From Gracilaria vermiculophylla (lineage: Eukaryota; Rhodophyta; Florideophyceae; Gracilariales; Gracilariaceae), in contig JAHNZQ020000079.1 in the NCBI GenBank assembly GCA_019155205.2, forward strand, positions 13,001 to 53,397: 40,397 nt of DNA, written 5' to 3'. This document shows positions 11,811 through 21,564 of the stretch, piece after piece. The notes beneath the pieces were generated by a model that saw only the letters and a list, made by a program, of their open reading frames with translations, searched no databases and was not told the origin of the DNA. The position numbers were made by a program, and so were the translations under genes. Position 1 is the stretch's first letter. Every line of letters begins with the position of its first letter.

Positions 11811-11831
11811 ATGCGGCATTTTATGCTGCAT
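11811..11831. repeat. Hairpin ATGCGGCAT-TTT-ATGCTGCAT
   Basis: A 9-bp stem with one G-T pair and a 3-base loop, the same design as 3316-3334 and 11923-11943. Confidence 0.6.
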
Positions 11832-11922
11832 TTGGGACAACCCCTCCCGCCCTGCGCCGAGTTGTATGCAGGATTACGTACACGTCTATTTCTCCACGCA
11901 TCGCCATGCGCCACTAAACCAT

Positions 11923-11943
11923 CAGCAGCATTATATGCTGCTG
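11923..11943. repeat. Hairpin CAGCAGCAT-TAT-ATGCTGCTG
   Basis: A perfect 9-bp stem with a 3-base loop, third instance of the GCAGCAT/ATGCTGC design. Confidence 0.65.
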
Positions 11944-12129
11944 CAATATGAACGCCACTACATCTCCTACCTATGTGACCAATGTGACACGACCTGCTTC
12001 GTTTCATGCCACATGTTCCTCGAAAGTGTCGCAAGTTACTGCATACAGCACGCAAACAGTGAGATTGACTGCAGCATTTCCTAAACCTCTAATCTTTCCA
12101 ATCCTAAAATCCATGAAATTTATGAATCT

Positions 12130-12505
12130 ATAAATCTGCAAATTCGAATGAACCCATTAGATCTGTCTGATTCACAAATCTGTCTAATCCCTTAATCTGC
12201 CTAAATCCTCTAACCCCAATGAAATCTATAAGTCTCTTGAATCTCTAAATTGTTTAAATTCTTAAATCTGTCTAGTCTTTAAATATGTTAAAACCTTGAA
12301 TCTGTTTAATCTTTGAATCTGTCAAGTACTTAAATCTGCCTAGTCCTCTAATCCGTTAAATCTCTATATCTATAAAATCCACAAACCTGTCTAGTCCTCA
12401 AATCTGTCTAATCCATTAAATCTTTAAATCTGTCTAATCCTTCAATCCGTTAAATCTATAAATCTATAAATCTATAAATCTGTTCCCAATTCCTAAAATT
12501 CTTAA
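12130..12505. repeat. Degenerate AT-rich minisatellite
   Basis: About 375 bases made of variants of AAATCTGTCTAATCC and AAATCTATA, with cleaner short iterations near 12450-12480 (TCTATAAA repeated). There is no ORF. It looks like an old tandem array with strong unit drift. Confidence 0.75.
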
Positions 12506-12511
12506 ATCTAC

Positions 12512-13598
12512 GCAATTGTGCGTTTGCGGCATGCATTCAAAAGTTCCCGTAAATATTTTCGTAAAATTAACAACCGTTTATCACAAGCCCTGTTCAATAG
12601 TTGCTGTACTCAATATGACAACACACGGTCCCCATACACTACCCCAAAACCATTGCCTCATATCAAAGGATATTACTATGAATTTTTGAGGGCACCATTG
12701 AACAGAGCTTATTAAGCCAGGCCCACCTTTTGTCCTGCCAATTTTCGCAATTGTGCGTTTGCCGCGTAAGTTCAATAGATCCCGTACAGTTTTTCGGAAA
12801 TTTATCAACCGTTTGTCGCGAGCCCTGTTCAATACTTGCTGTACTCACTATGACAACACACGATCCCCATACTTTACCCCCCTAACCATTGCCTCATATC
12901 ATAGGATATTACTAGGAGGTCTGCGTATGACATCAATTCCACAGTACGGTGTATTTGTTTTGCACATGGTCTACGCAGGACATTCATTCCCCTGTCCAAT
13001 GCTATTGTCTTCCACGTGGTCTACGCATGCCATCCATTGCACTGTACGGTGCAACACTCGTTCTTATGTTCTACGTACACTAGTTTAGCACCGTACGTTT
13101 CCATTCTTTTCCGCAGATATATAATTCTCAGTGTATAGCGTATGTCCCGTACGACGTGCAAATGGACATCTGTGTGCGTTAATGGCGTGCGTTCAATAGC
13201 TTCGGTACAATAACACAAAAATATAATATACGTTTCTCACGGGCTCTGCTCAATAATTGATATAAAACCTTTGACAACATATAGTCCTCATACACTACCC
13301 CCATACTATTGCCAATCATCAAACCACATTAGTGGATGAGCCCCGTTCAATAGCACTGCAGAAATTTAGGCGGGCACCATTGAACAGAGCATAATTAGCC
13401 AGCTACATATTTGATGCTACCAATGTGCCACAATCTGCGTTAACGGCGTGCGTTCAATGGCTGCCGTAAAATATTATCAAAAATTAATATACATTTTTCA
13501 CGCGCCCTGTTCAATGGTTGCAGTAACTACTATGACAACAAACGATCCTCATACAGTACACCGATACTATTGCCACACATCAAAGGATATTACTAGGC
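12512..13598. repeat. Four diverged copies of a 170-260 bp repeat
   Basis: Units begin near 12512, 12747, 13171 and 13431. Each starts with a GTGCGTT-like word and has an internal CCTGTTCAAT word. Each then has an ACAACA..CGATCC-CATAC block; units 1, 2 and 4 also have a GGATATTACTA word (modified in unit 3). Units 1 and 3 add a tail with ACCATTGAACAGAGC, the inverse of the AGCCCTGTTCAAT-like word, so each long unit carries an inverted repeat. The ends and symmetry suggest a nonautonomous DNA element or satellite. The last unit abuts the ORF at 13593. Confidence 0.65.
12919..13075. repeat. 50-bp tandem repeat, three copies plus a partial
   Basis: GTCTRCG words begin at 12919, 12969 and 13019, exactly 50 bases apart, with a weaker start at ~13069. 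Units share ..ATTC/GCACTGTACGGTG-like cores with about 60-70% similarity. They lie between units 2 and 3 of the larger repeat. Confidence 0.7.
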
Positions 13599-14671
13599 AG
13601 TCAATTTTCCGCTCCGGCCCTTTATTCGTTAGGGCTTCCAGAGGCTGTCCATGACAATGGTAACGACAACTCAATAATTGGGCATGATTGGATTATCGAG
13701 AACATATGGCTTTCTAAAGGAATAGAGGGTGAATTCGTTGACTGCTTTTACGCAGAGGAGCACGACAGCAGGAAAACATGTCGCATTGACCTGTACACAT
13801 TCCGTATCGAATTTGATGGATCTTCAAAAGAAAAGCCAACCGGATGTTATACCCCGCCTGGAACTGACCCCTTAGGACGCGAGAAGTGGAGCTACGGAGG
13901 CACATCGCAATTTGAGGCCATAAAAACCATACACGCTACATGCATCAAGGCTCGGGGCAGAAAGTTTAAGATCCTTCATAGTGAGGGAAGGACCCGTAGT
14001 GTGCAACAAAGCTCTTTCCACCTGGGTGAAATTGAAGTAAAATTCCGCGATGAAACAAGCCTTTGTATAGAAGCATCACCCTGCAACGCACTTGAGATAT
14101 TATTGGGAGGAGATCAAGCTGTATCTCGTTGGAGATCTCTCATTGAAAAACTTTTCAAAAACGAAATAATGGATGACGAATTGTTCACCCGAATTGTGAG
14201 ATTATCTTCTGATGAACAGCACCTTTGAGATTAAACGGCAGCTTCCGTGAAATCTGAGACCAGGAAAAAGTTCCGCGACTTCAAAGATGCTTCAAAGTTT
14301 GTGCAAGAGAAAGTTCATGTCATGTCTTGGGAACACATGAAAATTGGTGGTCACATAACCAAATCACTTGAAGTTTCAGATTTGTAGAACACGGGGAAGA
14401 TACATCTCGTAAGCATGATTGCAAACGATGGATTTTCCCACGCCGTGTGCATTGACGGTCGACGCAATCTGCTTTTTGATCCAATGGAAATGAATGCAAT
14501 GAATGTATGCCAAGAGGCACATGAGCTTTGCGTAGGTACAAATCATAGCTTCAGTCACATCATGGATGTTCGGATCGTCATGCCCATGCAGCAGAAAAGG
14601 GGCGGAAAACGCACCAAGCGTGGTAAGAAGAGGAGTCGTGCTCGCCGTCAAGAAAAGGAAAGGACTACTTG
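13593..14671 (+). pseudogene. Papain-like cysteine protease-like ORF with three internal stops
   Basis: One reading frame runs from ~13593 to TGA 14669-14671. It is broken only by TGA 14226, TAA 14232 and TAG 14385; no clear initiating ATG is seen, so the 5' end is probably missing. The N-terminal ~210 codons are not recognised as a family. Near codons 14060-14100 is LCIEASPCNALEILLGG, a plausible nucleophile-Cys segment. After the stops comes FSHAVCIDGRRNLLFDP (~14433-14483), which resembles the His and Asp/Asn strand pair of papain-fold proteases (C39/OTU-like), followed by a Cys-containing segment. The tail is very basic (KRGGKRTKRGKKRSR), suggesting nuclear or nucleic-acid association. 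It abuts the four-unit repeat, so it may be cargo of the same element. Protease function is inferred and unconfirmed. Confidence 0.45.
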
Positions 14672-14717
14672 AAAATCCTTCATGCTTACATATACATATC
14701 GGAAGATTTCTGGTTTT

Positions 14718-15278
14718 TTAAATTACATGACTGCGTGATAATACCTTGATCTTCAACTTCTCGTGACCCGCATCTTGGTTTAATTGAGTAAACGTTTTGT
14801 TATTTGCTTCTGTGAGTGACCCATCTACGTTATTCGTTCCTAGAAACCTCTGCATTGGTGCCGCTTTAGGTACAGCGTTCGGCAGGGGGCAGGCTGGACT
14901 ACAAAGCACCGATACGGTTCGTTCTATATGCAGGATACAGTTCGCCTCAATGAGTATGGAAGTTAGTACCAGAATGGTTGTAGGTACAGCATGCCCGTAA
15001 GGCTTACGAAAACAGGCTTGTAGAACAGCAACGACCACTATATGTCGAAGACGTCTATGCGATGATTGGCCAGGTTCCCGGGGGACTGTAGAAACAACAT
15101 TGGTCCGGAGTTCTAGCCAGAAGATGCATAGTTTTACTGAGTGGGCAGGGAGGAGCTCGTGCATCTCGGAGGTATGTTTTCGAGCTCTTGTTTCTCTACA
15201 GTTCATCGATGTGGTTGTAATACAGTGAAGTAGACACCCAGTACTTTCTCCAATAAAGCTTTCCCGTATCAAAATCAC
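14718..15278 (-). CDS. Hypothetical 186-codon ORF
   Basis: Open from ATG 15278 to 14718 on the minus strand. No domain or motif is recognised and composition is unremarkable, with several Cys and His residues but no regular spacing. It is longer than most chance ORFs in this decayed DNA, but the surrounding sequence offers no support. It may be spurious. Confidence 0.15.
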   Translation of the reverse strand: MILIRESFIGESTGCLLHCITTTSMNCRETRARKHTSEMHELLPAHSVKLCIFWLELRTNVVSTVPREPGQSSHRRLRHIVVVAVLQACFRKPYGHAVPTTILVLTSILIEANCILHIERTVSVLCSPACPLPNAVPKAAPMQRFLGTNNVDGSLTEANNKTFTQLNQDAGHEKLKIKVLSRSHVI

Positions 15279-15508
15279 CTAGTTTTCCTACCTGGACTAC
15301 CTCTCTTAACCGTTATTGAGGCCGTCATAGGTGTGGTACTGTCAGCCCTCCTCTCGCGGTAGTAAAGAACAACGTCCGTTAGGAGTTTTTGTTGACCCCA
15401 AAGGCGCCTGTTCCTAAAGGTAGTCTCCGGTATCCGCTGTCGCGAGGCGGGGAATTCTTAAAGGGGATCCGCAAACACCAATCGAAGGGAAAGGTTCACT
15501 GGGCGGTG

Positions 15509-15581
15509 TTGATAGTTCAAATGGTGAACTGTGCGCCCTGTGTCACAAGAGAGTATAGCGGAAATAGCTCATCTGTTTTCC
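15509..15581 (+). repeat. Recombinase fragment 1 inside LTR A
   Basis: The coding strand of 8310-8238 with two substitutions. One changes CAG to TAG (15556-15558). The neighbouring TAG (15565-15567) is shared with the gene. Confidence 0.85.
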
Positions 15582-15614
15582 AGCAAGTTATGGGCCCAGC
15601 TAATCGCTAGGACC

Positions 15615-15631
15615 CTGGGTTCGACTCCCAG
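15615..15631 (+). other. tRNA T-arm-like hairpin
   Basis: CTGGG-TTCGACT-CCCAG forms a perfect 5-bp stem with a canonical T-loop (TTCGANT). No complete cloverleaf is found around it, since the 5' half does not pair. It may be the 3' half of a tRNA or a tRNA-derived SINE caught in the insertion. Confidence 0.35.
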
Positions 15632-15738
15632 AAGTGACCTGAGCCCGAGAAATTGTACAGGTATACAGCAGTAGTGAAGATTGGCTACTGTAAGCTTGAG
15701 GTCTCGTTCTGTAAGGAAGTACTGGGCGACGGGGCGTG

Positions 15739-15811
15739 TTGGTAGTTCAAATGGTGAACTGTGCGCCCTGTGTCACAAGAGAGTATAGCGCAAATAGCTC
15801 ATCTGTATTCC
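15739..15811 (+). repeat. Recombinase fragment 2 inside LTR A
   Basis: Matches 8310-8238 with three substitutions, again CAG to TAG (15786-15788) with the adjacent TAG conserved (15795-15797). The preceding bases (ACTGGGCG..GTGTTG) resemble those before fragment 1, so the pair probably arose by local duplication. Confidence 0.85.
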
Positions 15812-16197
15812 CACAGGCGGACAATGCTCCTATAGGCGCTGCTATGATGCAACCTGGGCATCGGCGGCTTAGAAACCTGAGTTGATCGACGAGAGACTCC
15901 AACCGGAAAAGTAGATGAAGACTCAAGGGTGCTTTTCTTTACTTCCCCAAAGATGGAGCTCAACCGGCAGATCAAGTATCAAGCCGGGAGCCCGCCTCGG
16001 CAGGTCTCGCTACTGTACTTCCTACCTGCATAAATTAACTAAAATAAATAATAATTCTAACGTCTCTCAAGGATACTGCAGCGCACGCGGGCGGGATTAT
16101 GCACCACATGTCCCAGCTAAAAAAATAAGAGCCCTCCTTAGGAATATTATACCATAAGGCCAAACCACCTTATTTCCTCAGAAGCCACTGTACTACA

Positions 16198-16215
16198 TAG
16201 CTCCTTTCCTGAATT
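16198..16215 (-). other. Polypurine tract next to LTR A
   Basis: On the minus strand, GGAAAGGAG (complement of 16201-16209) ends three bases before the LTR start TGTAGTAC. This is the standard position for plus-strand priming of a minus-oriented retrotransposon. Confidence 0.5.
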
Positions 16216-16703
16216 GCATCACGTCCTCGAGGTGCATCTTGCCCTTCCTTGATCCCCGGGGTGGCTCCTATCGGTGTTGAAGGCAGCGCAACCTCCGGCG
16301 GTTGGCACGTTCTATCCTTCAGGCGTTCCTCTCTTTCTTCATACTCCTGCGCGGCGTATTGGCGCGGACTCGCGTTTCATCCCATGTGGAGCATTTGGGC
16401 CCTGCTCCTCCTTAACCCGGCTGTGTCTGCTCCTTCTTCGTGTCATTCGTTGGTGCAGCCGCGCCAGTCGGTGACGCGGGTGTCCACGTCATCCGGCGTA
16501 CCGCGCGTGGTGCAAGAGCGCAATTTCCGTGGACGGAGCGTGGGTCAGTCCTGAGGGGATATCGACCCCCTGCAGTCACTCGCCACTCCAACTCCTTCGA
16601 GGCTACTTCTATAAGAAAAACCTGCTTCCTCGCGTCCGCTCATTCAATCTCCGTGAAGGTGCCGGACTCAAAATCTTCTTGTCTATAGCGCCGTCGTTCT
16701 CCG

Positions 16704-18689
16704 TTGGATATGAACGCGCGCCTCGCAATGGTGCTCCAAAACTCGCCTGATCCCGGTCGCATGGCTTCCCCTCGAATTCCACGATGGCCACTTGACGCGG
16801 CTCACTCCTCGGTGGTGTATACAACTACGAATCGTTCCCCAAGTCGTGTCAAATCTCTCTCTTCATGTGCTACCACGCGTTCGGTCGCCATCCACCCGGT
16901 TTCGTACACCTCCGGCATGTCTTCTACGACTCCAGCGCCTACATATCCTTAAAATCCTGAGGTGTATCACACGTCGTCCGGTGCACCATTCCGTTCAGGA
17001 GAGCATTTCGATCATCGCGCCACGCGGGTACTTGTCCCGTTCCACGATAGGCACATACGTCTTTCGTGTCCCGTGGAGGATTACATTCACCAGTTTGGCC
17101 CATACCTTCAGGCGATGCGATTCCGCGCCGTACCGGAGGCTGCGTGGAACGATCAGAAGCGGAACCGCGTGGATGCATATCGCGCTCACTGGCTTCATAC
17201 TTCTGTACATGGTGACAACGCTCCGACCGCGGTGGAACACTGCGATACTTCATACCTGAGGTGCGCTGAGGAACGAGAGGTCCAGGTGCGACTCCAGGTG
17301 CTACTCCACAAGAAGAGCTCGCACCAGAGAGCGGGGCGAACCGGAAGCATTGCCGATGGGCGATCTGCCCTCGTGGTGTTGCCCCTCGATCCCCCATACG
17401 ATCGCCTCTACTGGCTCATTCGAAATCGATGGGGGACGCACCTTGCGGACGAGACTCAAGTACACACCGCTTCCGGGTACTTCTATGGGTTGCATGACAC
17501 GGAATTCCATGACATGCCTTCTGGGCAACGTCCAAAGTACTACCTCAAGGAGAATGACTCCTGAAGGGACCACTGGGTATCCCCATACCTCTGCGTGGCG
17601 ACGCCCATGACCTTCGCGTATCATACCTCCGAGGTCCCGGATCCCCGTGACTCCCTAGGGCGGGTTGTCATGTTGGTGGCCTCGACGGAGTTCGCGGTCG
17701 GCACCCTGATGGCGTACGTCCAGGCAGCAGACGAAGTCGTAATTTCCTATATTCGATGCCGCGACGGCCGCCTCTACTTGGACTCCTCATATCAGCCGAC
17801 TGCCAGGCGTTTTCTCCCCTTTTCGGCGTCCATCATACTGGTCCTGCGCTCCTTTGGTATCCAAAACCTGGTTAAGGGCACCACATGGAGTGAGTCTAAG
17901 GCGGAGACGCTGTTGGATTACAACCTCTAGGTGGCGTGGAATGACACGACGTGTTTTCTCTGGTACGCCTACGGCGAGGACAAGTTCCACCCCATTGTGA
18001 GGAGTCTTCATGGAGACGATGACGGGCGAGCCTATCCTGCCGTTCCCCGTCTGGCGCCTTCTCGGGTTCCTCAGGTGCCACGGCTCCGAATACCCGACTA
18101 CGATCCCTTGATGGAGAGCCTGGCGCATGATGCGCCCCGTGGGTTACTGGCTGTGTCCCAGGATATAGGCGCACCTCCCGAGGTGATAATGCCGCGGTCC
18201 GCCGCAGTGCCGAGTGCTCTCGCAGTGGTAGCAGCCGTGTCTCCTACGGAAGAGCACGAGATTGCTCCTGTCCCGGTACTTTCGACCCCAGTGGTTCAAC
18301 CCCGACCGCGGAGCGTCCCTGCGCCTATTCCTCAGCCTCACCTGCGGAGGGTTCCCGTTCCTGCACTGCCGACACCTCCAGTGTCACTGACTCCATCCTT
18401 CGAATCGCCAACTTCCGCGGCGGAACCCGCGAAATTCCGTCAGGAAGCCCCTGTTCCAGCTGGTCGGACGTTCGCGGCTCCTTGCGTGGCGGTTGTTGCG
18501 CCGTCATCGGAGGTGACCGCATCGGGTGCACCCTCAGGAGGAGTCTTTCTTGGGGCTCCGGTTGCTGCCTTCCAGGATTTGGTGCAGGCGTGTCTGGTCA
18601 CAGGCCGTTCTGCTTCGGAATCTCCTGTAGTGGCTCTGTGCGAGGCGCGTGCTTGGGTCTTAGAGCTCCACAAGGTGCGGGCAGACTAA
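16704..18689 (+). pseudogene. Antisense ORF of the gypsy element, copy A
   Basis: One plus-strand frame runs from ~16704 to TAA 18687-18689 with stops TAA 16950, TGA 17562 and TAG 17928. It encodes about 660 residues of unrecognised function. The central part is globular-looking (RLYLDSSYQPTARRFLP; YAYGEDKFHPIV); the latter third is rich in Pro, Ala, Val and Ser. It lies between the 3' LTR and the end of pol and runs opposite to pol. The same ORF recurs at ~24690-25802 in copy B; the TAG at 17928 is CGG there, so it is a decay mutation. The final stop is TAA here and TGA in B at the aligned codon, suggesting a genuine end. An ATG follows 9 bases later in both copies, opening a short helical ORF. 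Plant gypsy elements such as Grande and RIRE2 also have antisense ORFs; homology to those is not implied. Confidence 0.6.
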
Positions 18690-19253
18690 GCCTCGATGGC
18701 GGCCCTTGAGGAAAGCCTGTCTGGGTTTTCGATGGCCAAGCACTCACGGCATCAGTGAGCCTCGAAGCGGAGTATTCCACGCGATTCGGTGACCTGTAGG
18801 TGATAGGATCCTTGCAGTGGGAGCTAGTTTCCAGTAGCAGCGACAGAAAAGATACCTCAGTTGGAGCCGAAGCTCCGTGAATGGTAGTTACAATATGACT
18901 AGCCCGTGCCTGCGAGCTCAGCGACACGAAGAACCGCCACGGGAGCATGCGAAAGGCAAGCAACGGCATCCTCGAAGAGAATAAGATAGCTCCAGGTAGG
19001 GGATAGACTGCGGAGGCGAAAAGCAATCCAATCGGGGGCCCCCTCCCTCTTTTTTAAACGCAAACGGCTATGTAGAGAGGCGTTTCCGCACCAGATTGGC
19101 GTGGTATCGCCTAAGGAAGATCTCTGCGATATGTTCCGGAGGTTCTTCCGTGTCCTCCTTGGAGGTGTAACCAAACCAGCGGACGCGGGACAGTACTCCT
19201 GCAAGGGTTTGTCGATGGGAGACGATATGGTCCACCGCGTAGAAGATGTTACA
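18690..19253. mobile_element. Gypsy copy A, region between antisense ORF and pol end
   Basis: Aligns along its length with ~25803-26460 of copy B. The first ~60 bases continue with a conserved ATG and a helical segment (MAALEESLSGF, matching MVALDESLAEF in B). The rest has no open frame in copy A. Confidence 0.5.
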
Positions 19254-19800
19254 TTAAGGGGTCCGGATGGCATCGGGAGCCTCCGGTAATGGTCCACCGA
19301 GAGCGGTGATGCGGTTCCCAGTATCACGTTGTGTCGTCTCGCCTGAGGTGGGCGGATGAGGAAGTTCCGCGCGTTTTCCCTGAGGTGGGGTAGCGGGCGT
19401 TCCTGAGAGGCTGGGCGTTGGGACTTTAGGTACCCTATCACGAGAAACGATGTTTCTGAGCCCAATCACCTCAATGGCGACAGTATCCCTATTGGTGGCC
19501 AGGACTTTGCAGGGCCCTGAAGTGGTCGGCGCTAACTTGCGCGTGACTTTCGGCGGTTTGTAGGACGTCTCCCTGGGTTTATCGAGAAAAATCTCATGGC
19601 TTTCCACCAGGTGAGGGCCTTTCATCATTTTCTGGTCGAAGTCTTGCTTTTATCTCATCTGCGAGGCGTTGAGTCTCTCCTTTGCGAGGGAGAGTACGTT
19701 CTCATACCGCCTTTGGATGGAGCATTTGGCTTGCACCGCTGTTAGCGCCTGTGGCCCATCCGCCGGGTGCGCCTTGGCGCGTGCCGCAATGACTGCGCTG
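19254..19800 (-). pseudogene. Gypsy integrase C-terminus, copy A (truncated)
   Basis: Minus-strand reading from ~19628 gives RKLAPTTSGPCKVLATN, the usual C-terminal domain of gypsy integrase (KLAPRYxGPFxV type), then a Pro/Thr-rich tail. Further upstream the sequence aligns with 26700-26930 of copy B, without a clean frame, and the match ends at ~19800. The rest of pol is missing, replaced by the copia-related region. Confidence 0.65.
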
Positions 19801-21564
19801 TTGAATAAGGTGCCTGTGCTTTCACTGCCAACTAAATGTTCCGGGGACCATGGGCTGACTTTGTGTGGTACACTCGTGCAGCTGTGCTATTCGGCACGTT
19901 GTTCATAACCATATGGTTTCCAGGTGTACACATTGCATACTCGGCTTAATGTACACCAGATATGGTCTAGTGTAATGTGCCTCGTAATGGTAACTATACA
20001 CAGACATTGCTGTATGGACACGAGTGGTGGCGGAATACAGAGAGTGTAAGGTGGTTGAGTGAATTTGTGCATTGTCATGGTCTCGTGAGTGTACGAAACT
20101 GTCATGCCTTGTTGTGCCTTGCTGTTGTAAGCATTATTGAATTGTGGCTAGTACATTTATGTCATGTCACAATATGATTGGTAGTATTGAGTGTCTCGCC
20201 TTTTTATTGTAATTTCTAATGCAACCTATTCGGTGCGACTGAGCCACTATATAAGTCGTGGTCGAGGCACCTCCAAGTAAACCCAAGCCAGAGCTGGCGA
20301 ACATTCTTAATATCCCTCCAACCTTCCCTTGCCCCTCTGACCTCCATTAGGTTATGGGCCCAGCCCCGCTGACGTCTGCCGCTATCCCTTGTATATCGCC
20401 GCTCTCCCTCACCGCCGTTCACCCGCGTTGCTCCATCGTTGTCTCCGTCGTTCCGTTGCATCGGGTGTGTTAACCGTATCGTTGGTCGGTGTTGGTATTC
20501 TTCTTTCGGTCTCGCGTTCCTCCCTGAGGGCGTTGTGTTGGTAGTGGTTCGACGTTGGTTCTGCCGTGTTATCGTGTTTGGGTTATCGTTGTCGCCCGTG
20601 TTTGTCGATCGCTACTCGTTTCGTTTGGTCTTCCTCTGTTTTTGTTTTTGGGATCCGCGCGTCGTGTATGCGGGTTCTGATCCGAGAGGTTGAGAATTGT
20701 ATTTTTTTGTTGAAGTCTGGGCACTATCGTGTTGTGTCTCAGCAATTTGTGTGAAATCTGGAATTTGTGATTCCCAGTTTGTGTAATTTTGTGTCATCAC
20801 TTGGTGACCAGTGCGACGAACGGTTGATCCGTGGTACTTTGGGTGATTCCTGGTACTGCGGGGACGTTAGCCTGGCGATGTGATCCAAAGCAGGTGTTTC
20901 TGTCAAGCGGGCTCCCCACCGGTTCTACTTTTGTACGGCGGATAACGGTAATGGTCGAAAGACCTGGCGAGTACCGCGGGATCACCTGTGGACGCGGTGT
21001 CGTGACGTACTGCACTTGGTCGGTGTTGATCTGTGTGTGAATCTGACTTTGGGTCGGGTTCTTGGACTGTTGCGAACGATACCCATAACGAGCTTTTGAT
21101 CCGGGGACCCAGGTCTTCCGGGGAGGCGACGTGGCACAGGCTTACCTCCGTGGACGCCGCGAGTTACCTTTATTGGTGCTCGTCTGCAGCGTACCTTGGG
21201 GTCAAAGTAGCTTCAGTTTGAGGTTGCGCAAGTTCTTGCAAGAGACCAGAGAGGGCTAACTTGGTGTAGACATATCTTTGGTCATTAACCATCCTCTGGA
21301 AGTCTTGTAAAGAGCGACGCACCTTCTCCTTGAGCGTAGGAGGAGGCAGACAGAAGAAAGCGCTTTCTATCCGGAAGAGCTCCGGGGGTCAGAGGTCCGA
21401 CCTCTAGGGTGCGCGGATTGCTGCTGGTGATCATGCCTGTGCCATCCGTCTATTGATCTTATTAGTTGTTTTTTTGCTTGTTGTTTGTTGTTTATTGTTT
21501 GTTGTTTGTTGTGTTTGCTGTTTTCAAGCCATCTGTTTCCTTTAGGCAGTAGATCTTGCAAATC
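19801..21564 (+). mobile_element. Presumed 5' LTR and leader of the copia element
   Basis: No gene. It has a TATA box (TATATAAG, 20248-20255) and a TG-starting segment from ~20167. A possible primer-binding region near 20801 (TTGGTGACCAGTGCG) follows a CA at ~20798. If correct the 5' LTR would be ~20167-20799 with a ~760-base leader before the gag start. There is no second LTR in the window to prove this. The leader includes a TTG/TTTG-rich stretch (21465-21520). Confidence 0.35.
20248..20255 (+). promoter_or_regulatory. TATA box, likely copia LTR promoter
   Basis: TATATAAG in a plus-strand context upstream of the copia gag-pol frame. Start site not determinable. Confidence 0.45.

Larger units (their letters stand above)
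10159..12129. other. Non-coding region upstream of the recombinase gene
   Basis: No gene is supported. It presumably includes the recombinase promoter next to 10158. It contains a ten-G run (10345-10354) followed by AAACCCCC, a 19-bp direct repeat, a tRNA-like SINE remnant, and several hairpins (listed separately). Long ORFs here (10877-11512 plus, 11522-12055 minus) cross these repeats and show no domain. Confidence 0.4.
15332..16197 (-). repeat. Gypsy LTR A (3' LTR in minus orientation) with a ~315-bp insertion
   Basis: Defined by alignment with 32669-33163 over nearly the whole length, at roughly 70% identity by eye. It begins TGTGGTACTGTCAG and ends ACTGTACTACA, whose complement TGTAGTACAGT mirrors the start: short inverted ends with TG..CA. 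It is longer than LTR B because of an insertion (~15504-15817) that splits the shared CTGGRCGG..GACAATGCTCC region. The insertion holds two copies of a 73-bp recombinase fragment. A purine-rich tract lies just inside on the minus strand, as expected next to a 3' LTR. Confidence 0.7.

Noticed and set aside
11522..12055. 177-codon minus-strand ORF
   Set aside because: Overlaps the A-box-like region and two hairpins; rich in Cys, Arg and Ser without any regular motif, so probably chance.
15539..15638. Complete tRNA gene around the T-arm-like hairpin
   Set aside because: The upstream matching bases belong to the recombinase fragment, and the D and anticodon arms do not fold.
20167..20799. Confident copia LTR call
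   Set aside because: TG..CA ends and a possible primer site are seen, but without a second LTR the boundaries are guesses, so it was recorded only as a presumed region.
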